64,000 bases of DNA from Alteromonas pelagimontana (GCF_002499975.2 NZ_CP052766.1:1550001-1614000), one strand, 5' to 3'; counted from the first letter of the stretch, positions 40,904 through 51,220 are shown. The notes: generated from the letters alone by a model not told the origin. Program-made: numbers and translations.

Positions 40904-41602
40904 CTAGGTAGTACCTAACACCTGATGTCGGGTTTGCTGACACTGACGCATCAGACTAACAAACTCCAATGGCTCGCGATCTAAATCCGCAGAGGAAATA
41001 AAGACATCGTAACCCAGCCTTTCACGAAGGTGCGTCATACGATTAGCCAGCATAGCTTTCACGCCCGATAGCACTTCCCCGTCTGCTAATTGAAAATGCT
41101 TATCATCGAACATCTCGTGGCCATAACATGCACCTGTAGAGCAGTTGGTATCAGGATTTTGCATTAACAATGGGCGCTGTTCCATAAGAATATGGGTGGC
41201 CAGCCGGGGGGAAACGCTACGTAAAAAGGGATCATAACTTTTTAGCCTGAACCCTATAGCTTCTAATTCGACCTGTTCTAATCCCCGCGCCACTCTGGGA
41301 CAATCGATTCGCTGTATGTTGTCCCAGTCAAGCCTCCAGTTACCTAGCCGGTGATGATAAACAACAGCAGCGGGAGAGATTTCGATGCTGTGGTCGGGCT
41401 CACGCAGCTTAAACCAGCCAATAAGCAAAGTGACAATTGATGCGCTGGTAAGGAATACGCCTGCCAGGAACAGCCATTCTGGTGCAACGGACAGCCACAA
41501 CGCCGATAATAACAAGCCGGTTATACCAATGATGAGCGTGGTAATTCCGTTGCGCTTAGATGTTGCGCGGATAAAAATAGGTTCGGCTTCAGTTGAAGAC
41601 AT
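40904..41602 (-). CDS. DUF2982 family membrane protein
   Basis: A 232-residue protein with two adjacent N-terminal membrane helices (about 19-38 and 42-62), then a soluble domain with a PH-like start (SIEISPAAVVYHHRLGNWRLDWDNI). It fits the DUF2982 family found in Vibrio, Shewanella and Alteromonas. The function is unknown. The start lies downstream of, and overlaps, a 46-residue CxxC membrane protein, suggesting one transcript. Confidence 0.75.
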   Translation of the reverse strand: MSSTEAEPIFIRATSKRNGITTLIIGITGLLLSALWLSVAPEWLFLAGVFLTSASIVTLLIGWFKLREPDHSIEISPAAVVYHHRLGNWRLDWDNIQRIDCPRVARGLEQVELEAIGFRLKSYDPFLRSVSPRLATHILMEQRPLLMQNPDTNCSTGACYGHEMFDDKHFQLADGEVLSGVKAMLANRMTHLRERLGYDVFISSADLDREPLEFVSLMRQCQQTRHQVLGTT

Positions 41603-41729
41603 AAAAATATACCACCAGCATTATCAAAGCCCAAATCGCATACAGGCGCATGCGACGACATTGCTCGCAATCTGTTCGCCACCAGCGTTGCTGACGCTTT
41701 TTTTGCTGATTTTGATTAAATCGCTGCAC
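41589..41729 (-). CDS. 46-residue basic membrane protein with CxxC motif
   Basis: A short ORF starting at GTG 41729 with GAGAG a few bases upstream and ending inside the start of the DUF2982 gene (14 bp overlap). The sequence is a Gln/Arg-rich cytosolic head (QRFNQNQQKKRQQRWWRTD), a CEQC motif, then one membrane helix (ALIMLVVYFYVF). The layout, the overlap with the next gene and the lack of low-complexity artefacts support a real gene. No family is recognised. It could bind a metal or form a membrane adaptor for the DUF2982 protein. Confidence 0.6.
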   Translation of the reverse strand: MQRFNQNQQKKRQQRWWRTDCEQCRRMRLYAIWALIMLVVYFYVFN

Positions 41730-41921
41730 GACACTCTCGAAGAATACGAAGGATATCAGTCACTAGTTTATCTTAAATTGTACTTAACAGGGGAGAGCTT
41801 CTTGCAGTTACGTTCATTTATACTTATTTTCAATGGCACATGCGGCGTTTGGGTGGCCTAATCACGTCAATTAATACCAAGCGGTTTACGTTTGGCAGGT
41901 ATAACTTCGCAGAGCGTGATC

Positions 41922-42081
41922 GCGAATACTTATTAAACAATAAGTGAAGGTTTCCTGGCCGAACTTCTGGAGCATGGATGCTCCAGCAGAGCCATCAGAG
42001 ATGATTTTACGGCGTTGCGGAAAAGAAAATTTCACATGTTTTTCACAGCCGATGATTTTTCACTCACTCATGCGGTTGCCC
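41922..42081. repeat. Dispersed repeat, copy 1 (upstream of pyrB)
   Basis: About 160 bp matching 51221-51379. The first 77 bases differ at about ten positions by eye, with weaker similarity and one indel further on. This copy contains a perfect hairpin CTGGAGCA-TGGA-TGCTCCAG (41967-41986) and a smaller one CTTATT-AAAC-AATAAG (41929-41944). It ends about 110 bp before pyrB. The rest of the 41730-42190 gap shows no gene. Confidence 0.7.
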
Positions 42082-42190
42082 TGTATAATTTCAGCAATAA
42101 TAAAATTCTTGTCACCGCAAACTTGAACGCTCTACAGAACCAGCGGACTTTGCTAAACTACGCCAGTTTTCATTGATTGATGAGTGCACC

Positions 42191-43204
42191 ATGTCAGACT
42201 TTACCGGCAACCATATTCTTTCGGTTAATCAATTTGACCGCGACGCCATTGATAAAATCTTTGCAGTGGCCAAAAGTATGCAGCCGTACGCCCGCAGAGA
42301 GAAACGCACTACCGTTCTGGATGGAGCCATTCTGGGCAATCTTTTTTTCGAGCCCAGCACCCGTACACGCGTCAGCTTTGGCACTGCATTTAATTTGCTT
42401 GGCGGTGAGGTTCGTGAAACCACTGGCATGAGCAGCTCAGCCTTGGCAAAGGGTGAATCTTTATACGATACTGCTCGTGTCCTCAGCGGCTACTCAGATA
42501 TTATCGCCATGCGCCATCCCGCCGCTGGCTCGGTGGCAGAATTTGCCGAAGGCAGTCGCGTTCCGGTGATCAACGGTGGCGACGGCGCCAATGAACACCC
42601 TACTCAGGCGCTACTTGACCTGTTTACCATTAAGCGTGAAGTCGAGTACCACGGAAAAGATATTGATGGCTTACATATCGCCATGATTGGGGATTTACGA
42701 TACGGCCGCACCGTCCACTCTTTATCGAAAATGTTATGCCAGTACAACAATCTGCATTTCACCTTGATTTCACCTAAAGAGCTGGCAATGCCCGCTCCCA
42801 TTGTCGATACAATCGAAAATGCCGGTCACCGCCTGACAATTACTGATCAGTTAGAAGGCAACATGGATGCGGATATTTGTTACCAGACCCGTATTCAGGA
42901 AGAACGCTTTCCTTCCCAGGAAGAAGCCAACAAATACCGGGGCAAGTTTCGCCTCAACCAGGCCATTTACACCAAACATTTTCAGTCCAAAACCGTTATT
43001 ATGCATCCGCTTCCACGGGATTCCCGTAAAGAAGCCAATGAGCTGGATAACGATTTAAATCTAAACCCGAACCTTGCTATATTCAGACAAACCGATAATG
43101 GCGTACTGGTAAGAATGGCGCTGTTCGCGCTAACGCTAGGCGTAGAAAACCTGGTAAACCAGTACGAACGCGATGTCATATGGCACAGCAATAAGAGCAG
43201 TTAA
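42191..43204 (+). CDS. pyrB: Aspartate carbamoyltransferase (long form)
   Basis: Condenses carbamoyl phosphate with aspartate, the committed step of pyrimidine synthesis. It has 337 residues, longer than the 311-residue E. coli catalytic chain but typical of the long PyrB form. The carbamoyl-phosphate loop is [16 protein letters not shown], the 80s-loop equivalent is [20 protein letters not shown], then MRHPAAGS and [19 protein letters not shown], with the aspartate loop in [16 protein letters not shown]. No pyrI follows. ATG 42191 is the start. The longer ORF begins with a TTG lacking a ribosome site. Confidence 0.95.
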   Translation: MSDFTGNHILSVNQFDRDAIDKIFAVAKSMQPYARREKRTTVLDGAILGNLFFEPSTRTRVSFGTAFNLLGGEVRETTGMSSSALAKGESLYDTARVLSGYSDIIAMRHPAAGSVAEFAEGSRVPVINGGDGANEHPTQALLDLFTIKREVEYHGKDIDGLHIAMIGDLRYGRTVHSLSKMLCQYNNLHFTLISPKELAMPAPIVDTIENAGHRLTITDQLEGNMDADICYQTRIQEERFPSQEEANKYRGKFRLNQAIYTKHFQSKTVIMHPLPRDSRKEANELDNDLNLNPNLAIFRQTDNGVLVRMALFALTLGVENLVNQYERDVIWHSNKSS

Positions 43205-43208
43205 TTTC

Positions 43209-44489
43209 ATGCACAAATCTGAAGAACTTTTTACTCGCGCGCAAAAAACCATTCCAGGTGGAGTTAATTCTCCGGTTAGAGCTTTTAAAGCGGTAGGAGG
43301 AACACCGCGTTTTATTACTAAAGCTGACGGTGCCTATATCTGGGATGCTGACGGCAAAAAGTATATTGATTATGTGCAATCGTGGGGGCCAATGGTTCTC
43401 GGTCATAACAATGATAAAATTCGCGAAGCCGTAATCCAGGCAGCTGCGAATGGCTTAAGCTTCGGCGCACCCACCGAAGCTGAAGTAATCATGGCAGAAA
43501 AAGTAGCTGAGATGGTGCCTTCCATGGAAATGGTTCGAATGGTAAATTCCGGCACAGAAGCCACTATGTCTGCTATCCGCTTAGCCAGAGGCTACACCAG
43601 TCGCAACAAAATTGTAAAATTTGAAGGCTGTTACCACGGGCATGCCGATTCATTATTGGTTAAAGCCGGGTCTGGCGCGTTAACATTGGGAGTGCCTAGT
43701 TCACCCGGTGTGCCAGCGTCCGTCGCCGAACATACTATTACCGTTGAATATAATAATATCGACAGTGTAAAAGCGGTGTTTGAAGCAGAAGGTGAGGACA
43801 TTGCCTGTATTATTGTTGAGCCCGTGGCCGGTAATATGAATTGTATTCCTCCGGTAGAAGGCTTTCTCGAAGGCTTACGAAAAATCTGCGACGACTACGG
43901 CAGCCTGCTGATTTTTGACGAAGTGATGACTGGCTTTCGCGTATCCCGAGGCGGCGCACAAGAACGCTATCAGGTTTTACCCGATTTAACCTGCCTGGGC
44001 AAAGTAATTGGTGGCGGAATGCCCGTAGGCGCATTTGGTGGAAAGCGCGAAATCCTTACTCATATCGCCCCAACTGGCCCTGTGTATCAGGCTGGTACGC
44101 TGTCAGGCAATCCGGTGGCAATGGCGGCAGGATTAGCGGCGCTGGAACAGCTTCAGGATGCTAATTTGTACGAAGGAATTTTCGCACAAACTCAAGCTTT
44201 GGCAGACGGTTTTGCAAAGTTGGCTGACAAACATGGCATTCCTTTAACCACCAATGTCGCCGGCAGCATGTTCGGCATCTTTTTTACCGAGGAAAAACGC
44301 GTTACCAATTATCAACAGGCGATAAATTGCAATACTGAACAATTTAAAAAGTTCTATCACGGCATGCTGGAACAGGGTGTGTATCTTGCTCCAGCTTCCT
44401 ATGAAGCAGGGTTTGTTTCTAAAATGCATGATGCTTCTGTAATTGCCGCCACCCTTGATGCAGCCGATAAGGTATTTGGCAGCCTTTAA
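43209..44489 (+). CDS. hemL: Glutamate-1-semialdehyde 2,1-aminomutase
   Basis: Last step of the C5 route to 5-aminolevulinate for haem, 426 residues, PLP-dependent. Motifs are [17 protein letters not shown], the [15 protein letters not shown] loop, [18 protein letters not shown] and Schiff-base lysine in [19 protein letters not shown]. Start 43209, four bases after the pyrB stop, gives the canonical [12 protein letters not shown]. The in-frame extension overlaps pyrB. It is probably in a transcript with pyrB and the downstream cyclase gene 24 bp later. Confidence 0.97.
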   Translation: MHKSEELFTRAQKTIPGGVNSPVRAFKAVGGTPRFITKADGAYIWDADGKKYIDYVQSWGPMVLGHNNDKIREAVIQAAANGLSFGAPTEAEVIMAEKVAEMVPSMEMVRMVNSGTEATMSAIRLARGYTSRNKIVKFEGCYHGHADSLLVKAGSGALTLGVPSSPGVPASVAEHTITVEYNNIDSVKAVFEAEGEDIACIIVEPVAGNMNCIPPVEGFLEGLRKICDDYGSLLIFDEVMTGFRVSRGGAQERYQVLPDLTCLGKVIGGGMPVGAFGGKREILTHIAPTGPVYQAGTLSGNPVAMAAGLAALEQLQDANLYEGIFAQTQALADGFAKLADKHGIPLTTNVAGSMFGIFFTEEKRVTNYQQAINCNTEQFKKFYHGMLEQGVYLAPASYEAGFVSKMHDASVIAATLDAADKVFGSL

Positions 44490-44513
44490 TTAGGCCGCCA
44501 TAAGGGCTCTGGC

Positions 44514-45605
44514 GTGGCTTACACAACGCTGTTATTGGTACTGCTGATCGCTGCCGCTAGTTACAGCGTTGTAGTCACGTTCCTGTATCTACGCCAAAAA
44601 CATCATAGCTCCACCCCTGCTGTCTCCAAGGCTCCTCAATTTCTTACAAAGTCCAGTGACAATGCTTCAGAGGTGGACAAAGAAAGGCGTTTTAAGGAAA
44701 AGGCAGATGAGGCCATGCGACTCACACAGACTTTCCGAAAGTTTGTACCCAGACAATTCGTTGAACACTTTGCCAAACACGGTACAAACACATTAGAGCT
44801 CGGGCATGCTGATGAAGATGAAGTTGCTATTTTGTTCTGTGATATTCGCGGCTTTACCGGCTTATCGGAACTGATGAAACCTCAGGAGCTGATGAATTTT
44901 CTCAATTCCTATTTCCTGCGTATGAACGACCCCATTCATCAAAATAATGGCTTTATCGATAAGTTTATTGGTGACGCCATTATGGCGTTATTCGATCACC
45001 CAGGCGGCACCCACAAAAACAAAGCGCAAGATGCGATCAGCGCTGCCATTGATTTGCGTAAAGCGCTGTCTATTTATAACGAACATCGGCGCAACAGTGG
45101 CTATACCGCAATAAATATCGGCATAGGCGTTCATTTCGGGCCGGTAATTATTGGCACCGTAGGCTCAGATGATCGCATGGACACAACTGTGCTGGGCGAC
45201 AGTGTCAATATTGCCTATCGTCTGGAATCCCTCGCGCCTAAATACAATGCCGATATCGTAGTAAGCGCTCAGTTGCTGAAAACCGTGGGCGCAGATTATC
45301 CGCTTAAAACGCGGCTGCTGGACTGGGTGCGGGTAAAAGGGCGCCGAGCCCCAATTGAAGTGTACGAAGTGTTAAGTCACCTGCCACTGCAAGAGCAGCA
45401 AAAGCGTTACGCCATAAATAGTCATATTGTAGAAGGCCTGGCGTGTCGGATTCGTCAGGATTGGGATGGCGCGCTTAATCATTTTCATCGCGCTTTGCAG
45501 ATAAATCCTGAGGATATTCTGCCCCAGCATCACATTGATGTTTGCCAACAATATCGGCATGCTGCTCTGGAGAGCAACTGGGATGGAGCCTTAACTATTC
45601 AGTAA
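44514..45605 (+). CDS. Class III adenylate/guanylate cyclase
   Basis: Nucleotide cyclase of 363 residues. One N-terminal membrane helix (about 3-25) and a short coiled linker are followed by the catalytic domain (about 100-280). The metal aspartates are in ILFCDIRGFTGL and KFIGDAIMALF. The purine-selecting pair looks like Lys (DKFIGD) and Thr (TTVLGDSVN), which favours ATP, with Asn and Arg in VNIAYRLE. The C-terminal part (about 295-355) has a TPR-like repeat. GTG 44514 follows AAGGG. It probably makes cAMP, and its signal input is unknown. Confidence 0.88.
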   Translation: MAYTTLLLVLLIAAASYSVVVTFLYLRQKHHSSTPAVSKAPQFLTKSSDNASEVDKERRFKEKADEAMRLTQTFRKFVPRQFVEHFAKHGTNTLELGHADEDEVAILFCDIRGFTGLSELMKPQELMNFLNSYFLRMNDPIHQNNGFIDKFIGDAIMALFDHPGGTHKNKAQDAISAAIDLRKALSIYNEHRRNSGYTAINIGIGVHFGPVIIGTVGSDDRMDTTVLGDSVNIAYRLESLAPKYNADIVVSAQLLKTVGADYPLKTRLLDWVRVKGRRAPIEVYEVLSHLPLQEQQKRYAINSHIVEGLACRIRQDWDGALNHFHRALQINPEDILPQHHIDVCQQYRHAALESNWDGALTIQ

Positions 45606-45656
45606 AAGCAGATTATTGCATCTTACTTTTTATTTCTGCAGCCAGGACGGGGTTAA

Positions 45657-46418
45657 ATGTCGGCAAACAAATCCTCAAAAGTGGTTATTATTACTGGCGC
45701 AAGCCGTGGGATAGGCGCGGCCACAGCATTAGAGTTCGCAAAAAATGACTATGCAATAGCCATTAATTATCGCACGAATAACGCCGCTGCTGAAAAGCTT
45801 CAAGCTGAAGTTCAGGCTCTGGGAGCTACGTGTATTATCGTCAAAGCCAATGTCGCCATAGGTAGTGAGGTAACCCACCTTTTTAATACGGTAGACAACG
45901 AGCTAGGCCCGGTTACCGTGCTGGTAAACAACGCCGGTATTCTGCAAGCTCAGTCACGAATGGAAGAGATTGACGAAGCGCGTTTTAGCCACATTATGCA
46001 GACGAATGTGATGAGCTGTTTCCTTTGTTCAAAAGCCGCGGTCGAACGTATGTCTTACCGCTACGGGGGTAATGGCGGCGCAATAGTGAACGTATCTTCT
46101 GCTGCTGCCAGAACTGGCGCACCTAACGAATATATCGATTATGCCGCTTCAAAAGGCGCAATGGATACAATAACTTTAGGACTGGCGAAAGAAGTCGCTT
46201 CACAGGGCGTTCGGGTAAATGGCGTGCGACCGGCATTAATCTATACAGATATGCACAGCGATGGAGGTGAGCCTTTGCGGGTAGATCGCTTAAAAGCACA
46301 AATTCCTCTTAAACGCGGCGGTCGGGCAGAAGAAGTGGCAAAAGCAATCTACTGGTTAGCGTCTGACGACGCCTCTTTTACCACCGGCAGTTTTATTGAA
46401 GTGACCGGCGGCTTGTAG
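45657..46418 (+). CDS. SDR family oxidoreductase (YgfF-like)
   Basis: Classical short-chain dehydrogenase, 253 residues. The cofactor loop is TGASRGIG near residue 13, LVNNAGIL is near 92, and catalytic Ser is in IVNVSSAAARTG with Tyr/Lys in YIDYAASKGAMD. The tail YWLASDDASFTTGSFIEVTGG matches E. coli YgfF closely. The substrate is unknown. It lies 51 bp after the cyclase gene with a GGGG-type ribosome site. Its stop is 21 bp from that of the convergent DyP gene. Confidence 0.85.
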   Translation: MSANKSSKVVIITGASRGIGAATALEFAKNDYAIAINYRTNNAAAEKLQAEVQALGATCIIVKANVAIGSEVTHLFNTVDNELGPVTVLVNNAGILQAQSRMEEIDEARFSHIMQTNVMSCFLCSKAAVERMSYRYGGNGGAIVNVSSAAARTGAPNEYIDYAASKGAMDTITLGLAKEVASQGVRVNGVRPALIYTDMHSDGGEPLRVDRLKAQIPLKRGGRAEEVAKAIYWLASDDASFTTGSFIEVTGGL

Positions 46419-46439
46419 ATTTGTTAAGTAATAATCTTG

Positions 46440-47357
46440 CTAACGTTGGCCCTCATTACGAATAAATGAAACTGATGGCGCAAAAAAGGCCGCGCCGGTT
46501 TCCGCACTGGTAAAGTCGAGCCAGCGGTCATAGTCTCCATCACCTGGGCCGACGATCTGGCTATGCAACATAGCTTTAAAAGGCTGTGAACTGGCCGAGC
46601 AACTGACAAACACCAAACCCTGAATATTCATGTCACCGTATGGCATGCCCTGTTTTAGCAAGCGCGAAGTATCATCATCAGGCCCTTTGGCGCTGGCGCG
46701 TATGCAATGAGACGCTGCGGTCTGTTCCGGACTCGGCAGATTATGCTGGCGACTGGTCCCCATCACCTGCTCCTGCTGGCGTTCAGATAGACTAAACCAG
46801 CGCCGCAGATCATGCCGATAACGCTGCACGTGGATGTAACTGCCACCGGTAAAATCCGGATCCTGTTCGCCGACAATTGCCACTTCCCGCCGCTTCATTC
46901 CCCGCGGATTATCGGTACCATACAGATAGCCGTTCAAATCGCGACCATCTAAATAACGAAAGCCACGAATTTGTTCTACCAACTCTACATGCAGGCGCAG
47001 CAAGTTCATCACTTCAAGACCTACTGCGTGACAAATATCCAGCCGATCCGCGCGAATTTGAATGAACAGATCGCATGGCTGTACCGGCGCGCTGCGATCT
47101 TCGCACTGCATTTCGGGAAAGGGAGACAACTCGGTTGGAATTAAACCGGGATACAGTTCTGTCCAGTAATTAGCCCCAATAGCAACAACGCCGGTGACCA
47201 TTGCTTCATAATGTTCATTTTCAAAATGTTCAAATATGTCCAGCACTCGCCCCAGCTTCGCCCGAACGGCCTGACTATCCTCGTCAACAACGTTCAGTAA
47301 CAAATATTGTGCATGCAGGTTGGGTTCAGCGCACACGCCTTTTTGTGGTTGAGTCAT
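46440..47357 (-). CDS. DyP-type peroxidase family protein with altered distal site
   Basis: A 305-residue member of the YfeX-like DyP family. The fold signatures are present: RDLNGYLYGTDNPRG, GGSYIHVQRYRHDLRRW, a likely haem-ligand His217 (AASHCIRA) and the closing LDFTSAETGAAFFAPS. The usual GxxDG motif is G143-Y-L-Tyr146-G147, so the catalytic Asp appears to be Tyr. The distal Arg of the usual R-x-x-MP pattern appears as Lys235 (LLKQGMPYG). It may still bind haem but is unlikely to be a normal peroxidase. It has no signal peptide, so it is cytosolic. Confidence 0.85.
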   Translation of the reverse strand: MTQPQKGVCAEPNLHAQYLLLNVVDEDSQAVRAKLGRVLDIFEHFENEHYEAMVTGVVAIGANYWTELYPGLIPTELSPFPEMQCEDRSAPVQPCDLFIQIRADRLDICHAVGLEVMNLLRLHVELVEQIRGFRYLDGRDLNGYLYGTDNPRGMKRREVAIVGEQDPDFTGGSYIHVQRYRHDLRRWFSLSERQQEQVMGTSRQHNLPSPEQTAASHCIRASAKGPDDDTSRLLKQGMPYGDMNIQGLVFVSCSASSQPFKAMLHSQIVGPGDGDYDRWLDFTSAETGAAFFAPSVSFIRNEGQR

Positions 47358-47417
47358 GCTAAGTTTTCCGCTTGCCCGATATGGCTGTTATATTATTTTG
47401 GCGATCATTAAGTTTGA

Positions 47418-49106
47418 CTAATACCCAGCAGCTTGTCCATCTTTTCGGCTTTCAGATGCACCGATAAAAAATTTTCTTTTTGCGTCCCAGCCGATAGCCT
47501 GATAACCGCCATAGGCACCGGTCACCGGCTGCAAAACATGCCCTCGCTCCATTAACTCACGCTTTACTTTTTCTTCAAAGCCGGATTCAAGATGCACTTC
47601 ACCGGCATCCATCATGAGAGCGCCGGTAGGGCTACTTGACCCGCTATGCAGAATTCGCGGAGCATCTCCGGCTTCCTGCAAGTTCATGCCAAAGTCAATA
47701 AGGTTGACCAGAATTTCGGCGTGCATTTGCGGCTGCGTTGCTCCCCCCATAACTCCTAAACTTAACCATGGTTTTCCATTATGCGTAACAAAAGCAGGAA
47801 TTATTGTATGAAAAGAGCGTTTTCCAGGCGCATATTCATTCCCATGGCCGGCCTGCATAGTGAATAATTCGCCGCGATTTTGCAGTACAAAGCCCAATCC
47901 CGGCGGCGTCATTCCTGACCCCATCCCGCGATAGTTGCTCTGAATAAGCGAGACCATGTTGCCCTCTTTATCAGCCACGGTTAAATACACCGTATCTCCC
48001 TCATACACGCCAGCATCATAGTGGGTACTCGCTTTATCGGGCTTTATCAGTGCCTGACGTTTGGCAGCGTAGTCTTTGGAGATCAACCAATCCACAGGAA
48101 TGTCGCTAAAATCCATATCGGCGTAAAATTTTGCTCTGTCTTCAAAGGCCAGTTTTTTAGCTTCCACGAAGGTATGGATATAATCAGCGGAACCAAAACC
48201 CATACTTTCTAAATCGTAACGCTCAAGAATATTTAAAATCTGCAAGGCAGCTATACCCTGACCGGTGGGCGGTAACTCCCAGACATCATAGCCTCGATAG
48301 TTTGTAGAAACCGGCGATACCCATTCCGATTTGTGAGAGGCAAGATCTTCGTAGCTGAGAAAGCCGCCTTGCTCTTTCATATAAGCAGCTATGGTTCGGG
48401 CAATGTCGCCTTTATAAAAAGCATCTCGTCCCGCCGTAGCAATCTTTTCATACGTTGCTGCCAACGCCGAATTTTTAAAAATATCTCCTTTTGCGGGCGC
48501 TTTGCCATTGGGCAAAAAAGTCTCGGCGAAGCCGTCGTACTTGCCAATACGATCAGCGTTCATCTGCCAATAATAAGCAACGAGCTCAGAAACCGGATAG
48601 CCATTGCGGGCATATTCAATCGCTGGGGTTAATAACGTTGTCATCGGCAAAGACCCAAAGCGTTCGTGAAGCATGAACCAGCCATCTACGGCCCCTGGCA
48701 CGGAAACAGGAAGAGGGCCGAAAGAGGGAATTTTTACCAAGCCCTGTTCGGCAAAATAGTTTTTCGTGAGGCTCTTCGGGGAGCGGCCAGAGGCATTAAG
48801 TCCGATGAGCGTTTTCTTATTAGCATCCCAGACGATAGCGAATAAATCACCTCCTACCCCACTACCTGTTAGTTCAACCACCCCTAACATGGCACTGGCT
48901 GCGATGGCAGCGTCTACCGCAGTGCCGCCTTTCTTTAGAATATCCAACGCGACCTGTGTCGCCAATGGTTGACTAGTGGCCGCCATACCGTGCTGAGCCA
49001 TTACCTCTGAACGGCTGGCAAACATTTCACCCGTAACCCGGTCATATCCTGCAGCTTGAGCACACCATAACAGCGTCAACGCCAACAAAAACTTGTGTAT
49101 TTTCAT
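47418..49106 (-). CDS. ggt: Gamma-glutamyltransferase
   Basis: Periplasmic enzyme that hydrolyses or transfers the gamma-glutamyl group of glutathione, 562 residues. The signal peptide is residues 1-18 (cleavage after AQA). The protein self-cleaves before the catalytic Thr, here in GDTVYLTVADKEGNMVSLIQ (near 384-403). The GSGVGGDLFAIVWD substrate loop and SLIQSNYRGMGSG oxyanion region are present. The N-terminal stretch GMAATSQPLATQVALDIL is typical. GGAG lies seven bases before ATG 49106. It is a single gene. Confidence 0.93.
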   Translation of the reverse strand: MKIHKFLLALTLLWCAQAAGYDRVTGEMFASRSEVMAQHGMAATSQPLATQVALDILKKGGTAVDAAIAASAMLGVVELTGSGVGGDLFAIVWDANKKTLIGLNASGRSPKSLTKNYFAEQGLVKIPSFGPLPVSVPGAVDGWFMLHERFGSLPMTTLLTPAIEYARNGYPVSELVAYYWQMNADRIGKYDGFAETFLPNGKAPAKGDIFKNSALAATYEKIATAGRDAFYKGDIARTIAAYMKEQGGFLSYEDLASHKSEWVSPVSTNYRGYDVWELPPTGQGIAALQILNILERYDLESMGFGSADYIHTFVEAKKLAFEDRAKFYADMDFSDIPVDWLISKDYAAKRQALIKPDKASTHYDAGVYEGDTVYLTVADKEGNMVSLIQSNYRGMGSGMTPPGLGFVLQNRGELFTMQAGHGNEYAPGKRSFHTIIPAFVTHNGKPWLSLGVMGGATQPQMHAEILVNLIDFGMNLQEAGDAPRILHSGSSSPTGALMMDAGEVHLESGFEEKVKRELMERGHVLQPVTGAYGGYQAIGWDAKRKFFIGASESRKDGQAAGY

Positions 49107-49311
49107 AATTTTCTCCAGTTACTTAAACCGAGAGTACCGCGCTTCGGATATTTCGCCAATTGCTCTGGTAAAATGAAGTTGTACTCAATCCTGTCGAAAA
49201 AAACGAGGATAGATAGCTCCCGCTGCAATCAAAAAGGTATATTTTGAACCAAGTCCGGGCACCAAAAATCAACACGCGCTAAACGCTTCTTATGCGGATC
49301 GGTATTAATAG

Positions 49312-49335
49312 AAAAAAGCCTCGCAACCTCGAGGC
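49312..49335 (-). terminator. Terminator of glnK-amtB
   Basis: GCCTCG (49318-49323) and CGAGGC (49330-49335) form a stem. A plus-strand A6 run at 49312-49317 gives the T-run on the minus strand. It is about 80 bp after the amtB stop. Confidence 0.75.
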
Positions 49336-49412
49336 TTAACAGTGGTGACTCAGGCATTATCAGTTATTATTATAGTTGCCTGCTCAAGATCTCATTATTC
49401 CATTTAAAATGG

Positions 49413-50651
49413 TTACGAACGTCCGCCGGTAAAGTCTGGATAAGCTTCTAATCCGCATTCGCTTGCGTCAACGCCATCAAACTCTTCTTCTTCTGTTACC
49501 CGAATGCCGATAACCGCTTTCAAGATAACCCAAACAATTAGACTCGCCACGAAAACCCATACAAAGATGGTTAATGCGCCAACCAGCTGTCCAGTAAAAG
49601 AACTTCCGTCGTTAGTAAAAGGCACCAGAAGCAAGCCAAGCAACCCTGCGGTACCGTGCACTGAAATTGCGCCTACGGGATCGTCTATTTTCAGCTTATC
49701 CAGGGCTACTATGCTGAACACCACCAGCAGACCGCCCAAAGCACCAAATAAAGTAGCTGTCAGAGGAGTAGGCGTTGAAGGTTCAGCAGTGATAGCCACT
49801 AGTCCGGCAAGAGCGCCATTGAGTGCCATTGTTAGGTCCGCTTTGCCAAACATGATACGTGCGAGGATCAATGCAGCAATACAACCTCCGGCGGCAGCGG
49901 CATTGGTATTCATAAACACTACTGCCACACTGTTGGCACTTTCTACAGTTGCCGTTGCTAACACTGAACCACCATTAAAGCCAAACCAGCCCATCCAAAG
50001 AATAAAGGTTCCAATGGTAGCAAGAGGCAGGTTTGCGCCAGGAATGGCGTTAATTTTACCGTCGGCAGTATATTTGCCTTTCCGGGGGCCAAGAATCAGT
50101 ACGCCAGCAAGAGCCGCTGACGCGCCAGCCAAGTGAACGATACCGGAACCTGCGAAGTCGGAGAAGCCTAAATCTCCCAACGTATACATACCAAAAACAG
50201 CGTCACCGCCCCATGTCCAGGAACCTTCCATAGGATAAATCAAGCCGGTCATTACTACCGCGAAAGCCAGAAATGCCCATAACTTCATACGTTCTGCAAC
50301 GGCACCAGAGACAATTGACATCGCTGTCGCCACAAACACTACCTGAAAGAAAAAGTCCGCTGATGGAGCGTAAGTAGCTGGCTCTTCTGTCACGCCCGTT
50401 GCGCCATCAATCATAATGCCATCTAAGAAAATGCCGCCGTCATACATAATGCTATAGCCACAAATCATATACATGGTGCTGGCAATGGCGAACAGAGCAA
50501 TATTTTTCGTTAGAATTTCTGTTGTATTTTTAGCTCGTACCAGCCCCGCTTCCAGCATGGCAAAACCGGCTGCCATCCACATTACCAAGGCGCCACATAT
50601 TAAAAAGTAAAAAGTATCTAGTGCATACCCAAGTTCAAAGGTTGTTTCCAT
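49413..50651 (-). CDS. amtB: Ammonium transporter AmtB
   Basis: Trimeric inner-membrane ammonium channel, 412 residues, about eleven membrane helices. The pore twin histidines are in GIVHLAGASAALAG (near 172) and AISVHGTAGLLG (near 320). The family motif AGFAMLEAGLVRAKNTT is near residues 28-44. The C-terminal cytosolic tail, where GlnK binds, is acidic (TEEEEFDGVDASECG). It lies 32 bp after glnK, the conserved glnK-amtB pair. Expression should follow nitrogen limitation through the sigma-54 promoter upstream of glnK. Confidence 0.96.
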   Translation of the reverse strand: METTFELGYALDTFYFLICGALVMWMAAGFAMLEAGLVRAKNTTEILTKNIALFAIASTMYMICGYSIMYDGGIFLDGIMIDGATGVTEEPATYAPSADFFFQVVFVATAMSIVSGAVAERMKLWAFLAFAVVMTGLIYPMEGSWTWGGDAVFGMYTLGDLGFSDFAGSGIVHLAGASAALAGVLILGPRKGKYTADGKINAIPGANLPLATIGTFILWMGWFGFNGGSVLATATVESANSVAVVFMNTNAAAAGGCIAALILARIMFGKADLTMALNGALAGLVAITAEPSTPTPLTATLFGALGGLLVVFSIVALDKLKIDDPVGAISVHGTAGLLGLLLVPFTNDGSSFTGQLVGALTIFVWVFVASLIVWVILKAVIGIRVTEEEEFDGVDASECGLEAYPDFTGGRS

Positions 50652-50683
50652 TATGCTTATCTCCGCAAATTCATTATTCTTAT

Positions 50684-51118
<435 letters not shown>

Positions 51119-51161
51119 TCAAAGAGTTAACATTTAACGGAGACATTTACTTAAATTTTAA

Positions 51162-51178
51162 TGCACCTCGACAGTGCA
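51162..51178. promoter_or_regulatory. NtrC-type enhancer site
   Basis: TGCACCTCGACAGTGCA matches the NtrC dyad TGCAC-N7-GTGCA exactly, about 75 bp upstream of the sigma-54 promoter. A looser pair of half-sites, GCACAG and CTGTGC, lies at 51181-51206. Confidence 0.75.
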
Positions 51179-51220
51179 TCGCACAGTAAATGAACCATGA
51201 CTGTGCAGGAGGGAGAGATG

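Noticed and set aside
41385..41861. A 158-codon plus-strand ORF over the DUF2982 start
   Set aside because: It overlaps the DUF2982 gene and the small CxxC gene on the opposite strand and has no family resemblance.
49504..50136. A 210-codon ORF antisense to amtB
   Set aside because: It is a mirror of a hydrophobic Ala/Gly-rich gene; amtB is certain on the other strand.
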